This document shows, piece after piece, positions 1-11,599 of a DNA stretch of 64,000 nt. The stretch spans positions 24,507,659 to 24,571,658 of the forward strand of contig NW_023998415.1 of assembly GCF_014805625.2 (NCBI RefSeq). Direction: 5' to 3'. This DNA comes from Glossina fuscipes (taxonomy: Eukaryota > Arthropoda > Insecta > Diptera > Glossinidae). Both the position numbers and the translations under genes were made by a program. A model generated the notes under the pieces. It was not told where the DNA came from. It made no database searches and saw only the letters and a program-made list of their open reading frames with translations. The number at the start of each line of letters is the position of its first letter. Within the stretch, counting starts at the first letter, position 1.

Positions 1-22
1 TAACTTGGAATTTCGAAAATAA

Positions 23-500
23 CTTTCGTAAGACGGACAGACGTCACGAAATTGCCTCTAAAATATGACCATAATATGTAAGATTTTCAAAAATTGATAA
101 ACCAACAAACCGACATGACTACGTAACCGCAAAGTCCAACCGCAATATTCGACAATTTGAAAAAACGCTGAACAGACGGATTGACATAACAAATCCGCTT
201 TAGTTAGTTAGTTAGAATTTCGATCTAATTTCTTTGATTTTCAAAAATTTCACCAGAACCTTCGTGGGACGGACCGACGTAACGAAATCGCTTCTGCGAT
301 ATGACCATAATATGTAAAATTTTCAAAAATTAAAAGACCAACAGACCGACATGACTACGTGGCTGCAGAATGTTACCGCAAGCTTCGAGAATTCGAAAAA
401 TTGCTGAACGTACTAATGGACATAAAAAACTCGCTTTAGAAGTTCGTTCTAATTTCATTGATTTTCAATAATTGACGGACCGACAGGTGGGCATTATTGA
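23..500. repeat. 236-bp tandem duplication, degenerate
   Basis: Two diverged copies lie head to tail. The first starts near 27 (CGTAAGACGGACAGACG) and the second near 263 (CGTGGGACGGACCGACG), giving a period of about 236 bases. Both continue through ATGACCATAATATGTAA, a run about GACATGACTACGT and a CGCTTTAG end. A third partial echo (GACGGACCGACAG) follows near 476. No coding content is visible. The GACGGAC-type words are shared in style with the dispersed repeats later in the window, so this is probably transposon-derived. Confidence 0.75.
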
Positions 501-2755
501 ATCTGCTTAAAATAAGTTCCAAAAGTTGTTGTTTGAATGGACAGACATAAATATATCATCCCAGAATCTTCCTCTGACCTTCGACGTCTTCAAAATTGTT
601 GAGTCAACGAACTGGCTCAGATACATCGTCTTAGTATCTTACTATAATCGTCGATGGCCACAAAACTTAACAGACAGACGGTCGAGATTGACTAAACCAT
701 ATCAGAATCTTACTGTTGCGGCATATTACATATTAACTGTTCCTCTGTTACAACCCTTTTCCGTTTTGATGCAATTTTATAACAATTATCCGAAAACTGT
801 TGTTATTTAAATCATCATAGTCCGTAACAATATAAGGGTCAGCTAAAAATTGAAGTTGGTCCGTATCAGCATTAAGTGATCGACTACGACGAGTTTTGCC
901 TTAGAAAAGAAAAGCCCAGCAACGAAGTTTTAGAAATCACATCCGGCATTCATCTTTATTTGTGACTTTCTCGTCATATACGGCCTTCTTCCCTTTCTGG
1001 GCTCAAAAATTTCTTCTAAGAAAACCATGTCCTTTAACTCGTTATCAATATATAAAAGCTTTAAAGCATTCCGCTCATTGAAGACATATCAGTTAATTGG
1101 AAAAAATTTTTAAGTGGTCGTAATAAATATTTGTACCAAGTTTTAGTTCAATGTCTCCTTTAGATCATAAGATCATAAGCTTAGCTTTGTTCTCTGTCGC
1201 AGTTGTGTGTGTAGACGAATCTCACTTATGCTTGCAATGAATTTCAAAATTGTCTCAGTAAACATTTGCCCAAATTTTAAATTCATATCTGCCATGAGTT
1301 AAAAATCAAATCATTCTAGAGAGAGTTACATCCGCTCGTGATGCGTATTTCTGGTTATTTCTAAAAGACAGACAGATCTGGAGAGACGGCATCTTGGGTA
1401 GAGGAAAATGGAAATATGAAGAATATGAATTCCATGCCCAAAAACCGTTTGGTCTTTTGAGGCTAACCATAAGAAGAGCATAAGAGCAGAACTCCTTCTA
1501 GGGCAGGCCAAGAATCACTGATTCAAACCGGTGATAATGTGGTGAATACAGCGAGCAGAGCGAACGTCGACATATTAAAAATATTACGATCCCAGACTTT
1601 GGACATAGAGAGCCCATTTTAGTATCAGTTGTCATCGATAGTGCTGCCAGATATTTAGTTTCATTTAGTTGGAGCAAATCACAACATATTACAATGAATT
1701 CTTTAAAGTACTTGGTAGAGGTGAGACTGTGCGTCTACATCAGTGACATTGTAGACTGCTTCCATGGCCAATTAAAGAAAGCGATCTTGGTTAGGAATAG
1801 CTAAGTTAGAAAGCTATATCGAAAGCGGATCACTTGCAATAATTCGCGTCATCTTTTCTTGATAGTCTCTTTCAAACACACATCTCTGCCATGATTTGTA
1901 AGATGATCGGTATTCGCATGCTTTTAAAAATAATTTCATTCGATTACCCATAGGGAGTGTCTATACGTATGTCAGCCTTCTCATTTGCCATTCTGAAAAT
2001 AACAAACACAGTTAAGAGGATAGACCGATTTATAAGCTCCTGTGATTTAAATGGGCTAAATTCTTTCATTCGTTGTCGACAGTCAAAATTCGGTATCTGA
2101 TGTTTTAAATCATGTCGCAAGGGTTAAAAAGCTAAATACTCTTAGTCCTGTATCTGTGTAAATCGACTTAAAACAGTCATTACTATTTTACCAATCGGCA
2201 TATATTCGGCGTCGACTTTTGCCCAGAAGCACGTATTAATGCAAAATATTTGAAAATCCATATCCAACATATTACGAAACTATTCTACAAATGTGAAAAA
2301 AACTGAAGGAAACGAAATTGATTAAATTTAGACATGAAATTTTTTACGTTGATGTGAACGCTTTTCATAACCTCTAACGGAAGGAACAAGGAATTTTTTA
2401 AGCTTGTAATATTTGATTTAAAACTAACAAGCATTTTATAATAAATAGTTTGTCTCTGAGTTTTGGAGATCAGGATCATAGTAAACAAAGAAACAGAAAA
2501 TTATATTCCCTTTAAACGAATTTTTCGTAAGAGGCTCTTTTAATGCTTTTCTATGAAATCCATTCATCATAGTCTGTAATCTATCAAGATCATAATTTAT
2601 TAGGCAGGTTGAATATTTTCTGAAATATTTGAAATTCTGCTAAAAAGTCTCAGAGGCTTTCAATAAAAGCGATCTATAAACTATAATGAGCTACAAGACA
2701 AGCACATACAGAAATGCGTACTTCGGCTGTACCTATTATTACTTTGACTATTCAA
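500..2755. other. Intergenic DNA, no gene recognised
   Basis: AT-rich sequence. Short open frames exist on both strands, for example 526-810, but they start at non-ATG codons and show no recognisable protein features. The stretch up to about 830 still contains phrases such as ACAGACAGACGGTCG that resemble the upstream repeat. I see no splice structure or homologous domain here. Confidence 0.5.
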
Positions 2756-2769
2756 ATATATGTATATAC

Positions 2770-2972
2770 ATACTTTGGGGAAGTGCAGCAATAGTAATAA
2801 CAATAGCAGAAGTAATAATGTTAGAAATAGCAAATGAAGTAAGGAATAAATATATACTTTAGAGAAGTGTAGCAATAGTAATAGCAGTGGCAACAGTAGC
2901 AAATGAAGTAAGGAATATATACATATATACATTTATTGGGAAATGTAGAAATAGCAGCAAATTAAATAAGAA

Positions 2973-3003
<31 letters not shown>

Positions 3004-3262
3004 CATACTTTAGAGAAGTGTAGCAATTGTGATAGCAGTAGCAGTAGCAATAATATTATAAATAGTAATAGCGATAGCACCAGCAGCAGTATCAAATGAA
3101 GTATGGAATATATATATATATATATATACATATACCTTGGGGAAATGTAGAAATAATAGCAAATTAAGTAAGGAATATAGCAGTATGGCAGTAGCAGCAG
3201 TAATAATATTAGAAATAGCAATACCGATAGCAATGCTAGCAGTAGCAAATGAAGTAAGGAAA
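2770..3262. repeat. Minisatellite of about 75-130 bp units with embedded (TA)n
   Basis: Five diverged units are anchored by the phrase TACTTTRGRGAAGTGYAGCAA or a close variant at about 2771, 2855, 2929, 3006 and 3133. Each unit is followed by AGCA/ATAGCAATAG runs and ends with CAAATGAAGTAAGGAATA. Unit length varies because the unit borders contain expandable TA tracts (2976-3003, 3108-3130). The long open frames across this array on both strands (minus 2859-3356 reads Leu/Ile/Tyr-rich) are products of the repeat and are not treated as genes. Confidence 0.8.
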
Positions 3263-6200
3263 TTGACATACGCCTAGATTTCAACAGCGAGAATAAAAAT
3301 TTGAAATAATTTACTTCGAATAGGAGTGCAATAGATAAAGCGTTCGACTCGTTCATTCACATTAAATTTCGTATTCATTAAAACAAGTTCTTTGAACTTA
3401 TCGATACCGAAATTCCTTAATTACATTGTCTTTAAAGTTAATGAGAAATTTTCAAACGCATACACAAGTTAAGATATCAATTAATTTGTTATTAATTAGA
3501 GACAAGCATAACCATAATAAAAAAAAAAAAAAAAAAAAACACAATGCCGTCCATATAAAGAGATATAGAAATAGAAACTACTTAAATGTCAAATACTTGT
3601 ATACATTAAATGTTGATAACCTGCCAAATATATAAGTGAATAATACAAATATGTTTGTATATATGACACTCTAGGTGCATTGACTTAATTACTATGTTAA
3701 ACGAATAAAGTCAAATATTTAAGCACAAGTTAACACAACAAATGAGCCGAAGTCATGTATGAATAAAAGAATATATAAATATCATACGCTAAATACAAAT
3801 TTCTATGGGCTTCAATGTGAAGGTCGTTCATATGTCAAGTAAAGCATACGTAGGCTTAGTTTAGCAAGGAAGTCTTAAACTGTTATGCTTGACGTTTCAT
3901 GCTCTATATCGAAAATGTAAAATGCGAAACAATGCGAACGAATCAATTGATATTAATTAGATATCACAAATATCGGATGCTTTTGCACAAACAAAGCTCC
4001 ATGCATTGAACGTATTGAATTCAATCTATTAATTTAATGCCTCGTTAGAGAAACTGTACAAATTCAGAGAACAAATCAAGTTTTAGCTTCACAAAATGTT
4101 TAGTCAATATGGCTTAATCTATAGACCCCAAACCTGACACCCACAGTTTCGTTGCTTTTCGCGAATCACAATTACACTTTTAAGTGGTTAACTGTAATTT
4201 TCTGCTTTCTCGTGCGATATAAAATGTTTTTTCTGCCAATGCCTGAAAATGCGGATCACTATCGAACAATTGAATGTGCGGATCAAAAAGCTGTTTATTT
4301 TCATTTTTGTTTTTTTATAATTTTCTCTCAGACCTGAAATGATTATCCATAAGCGTTTGAGCTGCTAACACACTTGACTAAGAATAGAAATTTTAAAATC
4401 TCTACAACAAGAGAAGAAGTTATTTTTTCAGGTGTAAGTAGAAGTGCCCCAAAAACCCCCCAGTGTTTATGAAAAGATTATTTATTAAGTTTGGACAGTT
4501 CTTCCCCTCTTAAGAAAAAGTGCTGAATTCCTTCGCAAGTTAATAGCAAGCATTTTTGAATTTGTAGTAGTGTATTTTACTTCTACCTTCGGTGTACCAG
4601 CAAGAGAAACTAAGTACTTTCTTTCTTAAGTACGCGCTCCATTCATTTAATTTAATTTTTTTGACTTGGCTTACACTACGCGAGCAAGATTACATCTTTA
4701 AGGGAGCAATGCAAGACTCAAGAAATTGTAGTACTATATTTTCCTAAAGAAGTTCGTCTGTCTAGCTTATTATTAGTCAAGACCGTAACGACATGAAATT
4801 AAATTATTCTTTACAAAAAGCAGCATTGAATCATTAAACTAGACGCTCAGTCCATGAGTCTTATCTCTATTACTTTTCACATCACTTATTTACTAATCTT
4901 ACGGTTTATTATTTATTTATTTATATATATATATATATTTTTTTGTTAATTTCACCTTTCTCCGTCGTGTCCTCGGAGGGCATATATAATTATTTTATTG
5001 AATTTATTTGCATTGTAAAACCATAACTTTTCATACAACAACTCGTACATAAAACTAACGAAAACTTTTTATTGCTTAACATTTGGTGATCGCTGCGTAG
5101 ACAATTTTTTCATATACCTTTGTTTCATTTTCTATACAAAATTAGTAATAAATAAGCGGAAAAGAACGACAACTGAAACAACGACCGAAAATATCGTACA
5201 TTGGCCTACGTAGGCTGACATTGTTTTTAGTAACATTTTTAATAGTTAACTCAGTTAAGCAACTAAAAGTACACAAAAGGAGAAATAAGCGAAGCTTTGG
5301 CTATCGATTCATTTGTCTATCTATCCCGGAACAAAAAACCTAGAGGAGGAACCCAAGACCTTAGGGCTTACATTTATAACAATTATTGATTTGAAATTAA
5401 GGCAAAGTTACTTACTCTCGTTTCTCTGCGAAAGCAATGAATGTTTTTCATATTATGAGCTGTTACGAGAGGTATCCAAAAGTCGGCGCCTTTTCATTCA
5501 TTTAACAGTGCTCAGGTATTTCAATAACTGTGCTTTAAGTTGTCTGCTCACAAACAATTGTTTCAATGTCAATCACTAAAAATAAACAAGAGTTCAACTA
5601 GGTACACAGACACAAACGCGGAATACTATTATCACGTTTACATTTTCTGGCACTTGAAAGTGTTTATTTATCAAAATCAAAAAAAAAAAAGAAGCAAACA
5701 AACACATTCACGGATAGAATAAATGCGAGAGCAGCATTAGAAGAAACACAGGAAGAACTCTATCAGCTTTATGCTGCGTCTTAGCAACCAATTACTCAAA
5801 GCAGTTTTTTTTTTTTTTTTTCCTCTCTTCTTCTTACGAAGGTTAAATTTTGAACCTTTGGATTAATCCAATAAGCATTCTTGCAAAAATTTCTAATTAA
5901 TATCTAAATCCTATTAATCGTAAATTGTTAATTAAAATTATTTCATTAAAAAGCTTTATTATCAATTATGGTAAGGGAGTTTATTGATGGATAGCCGTGC
6001 TATCCGTGCTAACTCAATGAACGAACGAATGGACTCATAAGACGAAAATGACATACCTATGTAGATCACGAAAGCAATTCAGAAATTATATTGAAGCCTA
6101 CTAAGAGGCATTAGTAGGAAAGAAATAAAGTTACTGTCTCTTTTCTGTGCCGTGTTCTTAAGTAAGACACTTGTAAATCCTCACAATCGGATCTCTGTAG

Positions 6201-7188
6201 CCAAGTTATCGTTCACTCTTAGGCCCAGAAGGTGAAAATTGAAATTTGAACGATTTTCGATCAACCGGGGCCTTTGTAGGCCCCATTCGCATTACCGATA
6301 TCGACTGACTGGCTGGCTGGCATTTTGTGTTGATTAAGGCAATCGGACATAATCGCATAACGCTTATGTGATGTTTAATTTAGTCAAATCGTGCTTGGAC
6401 GCAGTATAATATAAAGTTTCCTTATGATATCCCGCTCTTGCACATATCTCGAAATAAGAAAAAATGTTATTTAATAAAAAGGAAAAGAGGAAAAGAATTT
6501 TTAAAATCATACGTGCGTCGATTTATGGAAGTAATTCAGATGTTATTGTTCTAAGCTGACATAGCGGACGGTAAGATAGGCAGGCAACAGTAGCAAATAG
6601 CCTTCGATGACTCTACCTGGCTATAGTAGCGCCCACATTGTCATCGTTATATAAACACTTCCACTTTTATGTTTAACCTTCGTAGCCTTCGTTATAAGCA
6701 TTTTAAGATATTGAAAAACATTTAAGAAATAATTTACTCGCAAAGTCCGATCATTCGCCGAACTGTGTTCATGACTGCTTGTAAAAACCAATACCCATGC
6801 ACTCATGCACTTATGCACTGATTTCAGTGACCTAAACACCCAGTGACTTACTCAATAAGTTGAAATTAATGTACAATCGGACGCCGTAAGAGCTTGATAG
6901 ACAAAGCTTTTCTTTGTAAGCTTATATTGACATTGAATTTAGTTATAGTGCACCGTGTGCACCCAATTGTTGGGTGTGTAAAATTTTATATGTTTATGTG
7001 TTTGTGTGCATATACACACACGTATTTGCCATTACAATAAATTCATAAGCAACAGGTTGCTTGCTTTTTTATTACTTCCGTCTCTCATAATTGTTTCGTT
7101 CTTCAAGTTTCTGCGAGTTTTGTCACTCTCTTCAATTCTGTCTCTCCGCAATAACGACAAAGTTCCGTTTTCTAATGGGAGTAAATTC

Positions 7189-7240
<52 letters not shown>

Positions 7241-7371
7241 TAATATATATATTTCGATTAAATAGTTAAGAAGAGACATAAAATTCAGTTTTTAATATTC
7301 TTAACAGTTTATTGAGAGAATTATGGTCACGGTGTTAGTTCGCATTTAAAATGCGTAGAGATAGATAGACT

Positions 7372-7416
<45 letters not shown>

Positions 7417-7553
7417 GCTATATCAAAGCGATTTTTGTTTTATATAAATTAAGGCTCATTCAGTTAATGTTAAATTAGTTCTAAATCATCTTCAAATAGT
7501 CAGTGAACTGCAAAAACTACACAAAAGGTTTTCATTTATACTATTAACTAAAA
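3263..7553. other. Intergenic DNA upstream of the serine protease
   Basis: No gene could be supported. The stretch holds homopolymer runs (3520-3539 A, 5803-5821 T), a short TA tract at 4924-4938, and two long TA arrays at 7191-7236 and 7376-7412 immediately upstream of the protease. A compact GC-rich inverted repeat, GGGGCC-TTTGTA-GGCCCC, lies at 6267-6284 in otherwise AT-rich DNA. Small open frames (4152-4337, 5313-5579, 7768-8004 style) lack support. Confidence 0.5.
7191..7412. repeat. Paired TA dinucleotide arrays
   Basis: Two uninterrupted TA arrays, 7191-7236 and 7376-7412, sit about 140 bases apart and end about 140 bases before the start codon of the serine protease. They are typical microsatellites of fly intergenic DNA. 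Confidence 0.9.
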
Positions 7554-10067
7554 ATGTGGATTTTGTTGATGTTCTTAGCGTTTACAAATCCTGTTTGGGG
7601 CCAAATTGGTTGTAAGTAAACTTGATTGATTGCAATTGAAAATTTTGTTACGAAAATTTACATTGCACGCGATTCGAGATACTATTGATCATATTTTGAA
7701 TCATTATTTTTTATTTATTTTTTTTTAAAATAGTTCTCAGAAAGTACACTTTATACACTTTATTCATTTGCTGAAAAAAGTCGAAGGAAGAAAATTTTAC
7801 TTAACTATTAATTTTCTCATCCAATTTATAGCATTTCGATATAAGCATCTGCGACATCATATGAATGAATCAATTATTCAAATTCGTCTCTCCGATCAAA
7901 TAGTTATTTCTCATATGATATTAGAACGATTTTGGTCACTAAAAATGTACCCAAAATTTTCAATTCCTAGAATAGATGCAAAACACATGCCCATCTCAGC
8001 TTAAGCTTACTCTCAGAATTTGAATAAATGATAATTAGTTTTATACTCTACACCAGATATAGTACTAGGCTACATTAAGTTTATACTAATGTACGCATAA
8101 TCTGGAACTAGACTTGAGGTGAATCCACCTTTTATCACACCGATCTAAATTTTGTCTGTACGTCGGTCCATTTTTTATTATTGTATTTAACCAATAAGCT
8201 GCAATTTTTTGAGATTTACTCACGTGTTTTAGCCTAAGGAAAGACACTATTGACACCAATTCGGATTAGTTTTAAGCGAAATAGTGTAGATTATTTAGTG
8301 GTGGGACCGTGGTTCATTAAAATCAAAACAAACTCACAAGAAATAATATTGGTGAAAACGTAACTTCTTTCGGACGCAATAAGGGAAAATAATGTGGTAT
8401 ACCCTTCAAATCGAATCTACAACGTTTTCGAACACATCGCTTTAAAGTAATCCACCTAATCTATCTAACATTTTAAAGCAATTTGCTTTAATTGTGACCC
8501 AGGCTACGGTTTTCAATTTCAATCTTTAAGTTCGGAAGGGCCATACATAGCTTAATCGTGCATCATCTTTCTAAGTGTAATAATCGCACCTATTCCTTAG
8601 TAAAGGCTATAGTACCAGTAAGAATCACTTATCTATTTTCCATAACAGGAGCTTATTTACTTCATACACATATGATTTTTTGAACATTTATGATTTGTAA
8701 TCGAAAAACTTCGATTTAAAAACCAAAACGTTTCGAATGAAATTTGATAAGAATGAAATTTCGTAAGATCAATTTGAAGCCAGACCTTCGCTTACGACAT
8801 TCTTTACGTTTATGCGGCATGCCTTTCTATAATTTTTTGTCAAGCTTTTTTGCCTTTTGTGAGAATGAAAACGGAAATACATCCAAGGCACCCGTTTTAT
8901 CCTTTCATAGCGCTAAGAATGCTTTCCTAAAAAGTAACGAAAAGAGAAAAGAAAAGAAAAGAAAAGAAAAGAAAAGAAAAGAAAAGAAAGGAAAAGGAAA
9001 GCAAAGAAAAAAAAAGAAAAGAAAAGAATAGGAAAGAAATAATTTTTTAACTCAAATCGTCAAAAGTCTTTTCATGGCATAAAAGTTGACAGCAAAATCT
9101 GTAAAATTTTCAGTTTCAGCCATATCCTGTAGAGAACGCAAGCCAAAAATTGTTGGCGGCTTGGAAGCTATACGTAATGAAATGCCCTATATCGTAAGTC
9201 TTACCCGCCGTGGCGGACACTTTTGTGGTGCTACAATCATACATGAAAAATGGGTGCTTACAGCTGGCCACTGTATTTGTAATGGTTTGAATCGATTTAT
9301 GAAAGCCTCTCAGATACAAGGCGTCATGGGCTTGCACAGTATCTCACAGTATTTAAATGATGTACGTAATAAACGAGACGATGATGTAACCCAACCGTTG
9401 CAAGTGAATTTTAAAAATTTAATACCGCATCCAAAATATCAATGCGTCCTACCCGAAAACGATATTGGTAAGTCGAGAAACATATGATATGTTTTTGCTT
9501 CGCAGTGTTCTCCAAAATTAATTTACAAATTTAATTTAATTAGCTCTCTTGGAATTAATACAACCTTTGAAGTTCTCTCATCACATACAGCCGAGCTGTT
9601 TAATAGCGGACGTTGGTTTTGATAGTCATGAAAATGAATTAGCTACTGTCTCCGGCTGGGGTTGGACTAATGAAAATCAATACGAAGGCGAACGTGCAGA
9701 TGCTTTGCGTAAAGCTTCTGTTCGCATATGGAATAACAATCTGTGTAAGCAATCTTATCAATTGAATGGACAACCGAATAGTGAAATTTTGGATACCCAA
9801 CTATGTGCTGGATTCGAAAATGGCGGCATCGATTCCTGTTGGGTAACTTTCGATTTTATAAAATTTCCATGTCATATTATTATTATTATTATTGTATGTT
9901 TTTATTTTCCATAGGCCGATTCTGGCGGCCCTTTAATGTCTAAAGAAAATTATCTCATTGGCATAGTATCCACGGGACTCGGTTGCGCTAGACCTGGTCT
10001 ACCTGGTATCTACACACGAGTTAGCAAATACATTGAGTGGGTGAAATCTGTGATACTTAACACATAA
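7554..10067 (+). CDS. Secreted trypsin-like serine protease (S1 family), 287 aa
   Basis: Exons 7554-7611, 9114-9467, 9544-9842 and 9915-10067 join in frame (864 bases with stop). Exon 1 encodes a signal peptide, [16 protein letters not shown], then QIG. The short propeptide has one Cys (C25) and ends K31, followed by the activated N-terminus IVGG. The catalytic triad is complete: H72 in TAGHC, D136 in NDIALL and S240 in DSGGPL. D234, six residues before the serine, predicts trypsin-like cleavage after Lys/Arg, and the STG and PGIYTRV segments supply the pocket glycines. One oddity is CWADSGGP where the family usually has C-x-GDSGGP, so the oxyanion-hole glycine (193 in chymotrypsin numbering) is Ala here. 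No CLIP or other regulatory domain is present. Digestive or haemolymph roles are both possible; I cannot assign a named orthologue. The start is fixed by the signal peptide and by the perfect donor GTAAGT at 7612. Confidence 0.9.
7612..9113 (+). other. Intron 1 of the serine protease
   Basis: The intron is 1.5 kb, separating the signal-peptide exon from the catalytic exons. It holds a fragment near 8090-8170 resembling dispersed repeat family A (CCTTTTATCACACCGATC, then a GTCGGTCC phrase) and a purine-only tract near its 3' end. The acceptor is TTTTCAG at 9107-9113. Confidence 0.8.
8937..9034 (+). repeat. (GAAAA)n purine tract
   Basis: Nearly pure AAAAG pentamer repeats over about 95 bases, all purine on this strand, inside intron 1 of the protease, ending about 80 bases before exon 2. 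Confidence 0.9.
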
Positions 10068-10151
10068 AACTTTTCCTCTTAGTTTAGTACATCTGTGATA
10101 TACCCGTAATTTTACGTGATATTAAGTGTAATTATTACAAAATAAGAAAAC

Positions 10152-10157
10152 AATAAA
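10152..10157 (+). terminator. Polyadenylation signal AATAAA of the serine protease
   Basis: AATAAA lies 85 bases after the protease stop codon, in an A-rich context, at the distance expected for a short 3' UTR. Confidence 0.65.
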
Positions 10158-10199
10158 GAATAAGTTTTAAACATTATCAATTTGATGAAAAAAAATAGG

Positions 10200-10859
10200 A
10201 AAAAAAAAAGACGAAAGTACTCCACAGCTAGCCACATATGCAGCAGGGTATCAGCGTTATGACGCAACCATATAAGAACCCGCTGAGCGTTTGCTTTTAT
10301 TTTTTATACGAGATGACTGGAGATATTTCCGGTCTCTGCAGTCTGATCAGAATACGAAATAGAGTCGATTGAAATCTTATCTGGTTACCGTTGATAGCGA
10401 CTGGCTGACCAGAGCAAGAAATATTTTCAATATCGGAATTCCCGCAACAAAAGCCCCGACAATTGATTTCGCTTACCACATTTCTTCTGCAGAAGGCATT
10501 CTTAATACATCTAATGCATATCCAACACATTATACCATTAGAGGTTAATCAGTTAATGCTTCGGAACTTTTGACGTATTTACTTCTTATTGCTTATTATT
10601 ACTTATTAGACCACTTGCTTAATATTTTTCATATATTTGAATTTTCAACTTTAAAAGACTGGCAGTTGACCCGCTGAACTTTGTCTCGGATAGAAAACTA
10701 TTATCGTATTAAGATTTAAAATTTTATAATTTAATATTTTTTTTAATTAAAAATTGAAAAATTCAAAATCCTCCTTCTTCTTCCTCACCATTTTTTTTGT
10801 AAGGTGTTTTCAAATTGGACTACAAATTAGGAAAAAGAAATAACAATGAGCTTATATTT
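10200..10859. other. Intergenic DNA with a coding-like patch
   Basis: Mostly AT-rich. Bases about 10300-10545 are GC-richer and hold open frames on both strands. The minus frame 10297-10530 is Cys-rich (CRGFCCGN). The plus frame reads DSDWLTRARNIFNIGIPATK and onward to a stop near 10548. Neither matches a family I recognise, and no start plus splice structure could be found, so no gene is called. Confidence 0.4.
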
Positions 10860-11442
10860 GACATAGACACTCCTTTTATTATACTCATCGATTCAGACTC
10901 ATAATCTGAATTGATCTAAGCCTGCCCGTCCGTCTGATATCTGTTCACGTAAATTTTTGTTCAAGCTACAAGTCGCAATTTTTAAGAAATTTTGATAAAA
11001 TTTGGTACAGCGACGTGTTTTGAAAATAGTTCGGATCTGTGCACTTTTTCGAGCACTTTCCCTATAACGCTCTATTTTGAAAAGCCGTTATATGGAAAAA
11101 GCTGTAATTTTCAAAATTTCTCGGAACAAGAGAGCTAAGTAGCAGTATTTCTGTATTCTGGTATGAAAGACTTGGACCTGCTAAAGTAGTTTTTGAACCC
11201 CCTCCCATATGACGAAAGCTAAAGTTCATACAAAAGGTATAATTTTCTTCATGATGAAAATTATATCATTACAGTACTTTAACATAAAAAAGTTACCTTT
11301 ACCAAATTTGGATCATCTCGGCCTATCTTTTGGATTTTACCCTAATAAGGACTTTCATGAAAATTGGTCCTTTGTAGAACAGAAAAGTCCAAATTTTTCA
11401 TATGTGGTGATAAAAATTGACCTATAATGGTGGTGTAGTATT
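10860..11442 (+). repeat. Dispersed repeat family A, copy 1
   Basis: This copy runs from GACATAGACACTCCTTTTAT to about TGACCTATAATGGTGG. It is similar along its length to 20705-21250 in the same orientation, sharing for example GTTATATGGAAAAA/GCTATATGGAAAAA, AATTTTCAAAATTTCTC, TTGAACCCCCTC and CATCTCGGCCTAT. It has no intact open frame. A transposon-derived, non-autonomous repeat is the likely nature. Confidence 0.8.
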
Positions 11443-11599
11443 AATATGGTCAGTAATTTGTTGTCTGTTGGTGAAAATTCTAACACACGGTTAAATTAGA
11501 TGATTTTGATCTTTCTCTATATAAAATAACCGCTTTCCGTTTAGTATTATTGAATTATGCGGATCCTAACCATGGGACGCTTATAATTCCATTTTCGAC

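Noticed and set aside
2859..3356. 165-codon minus-strand open frame rich in Leu, Ile and Tyr
   Set aside because: It coincides exactly with the minisatellite and TA tracts; composition follows the repeat and frames are open on both strands.
7441..7465. TATATAAA followed by TTCAGTT as a core promoter of the serine protease
   Set aside because: The spacing of about 20 bases is too short for a normal TATA-initiator pair and TATAAA-like words are abundant here.
7768..8004. 78-codon plus-strand open frame in protease intron 1
   Set aside because: It starts from a non-ATG codon, is very AT-rich, and shows no domain or splice support.
8744..9031. 95-codon plus-strand open frame ending in a Lys/Arg/Glu run
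   Set aside because: It lies in the protease intron and half of it is the (GAAAA)n tract.
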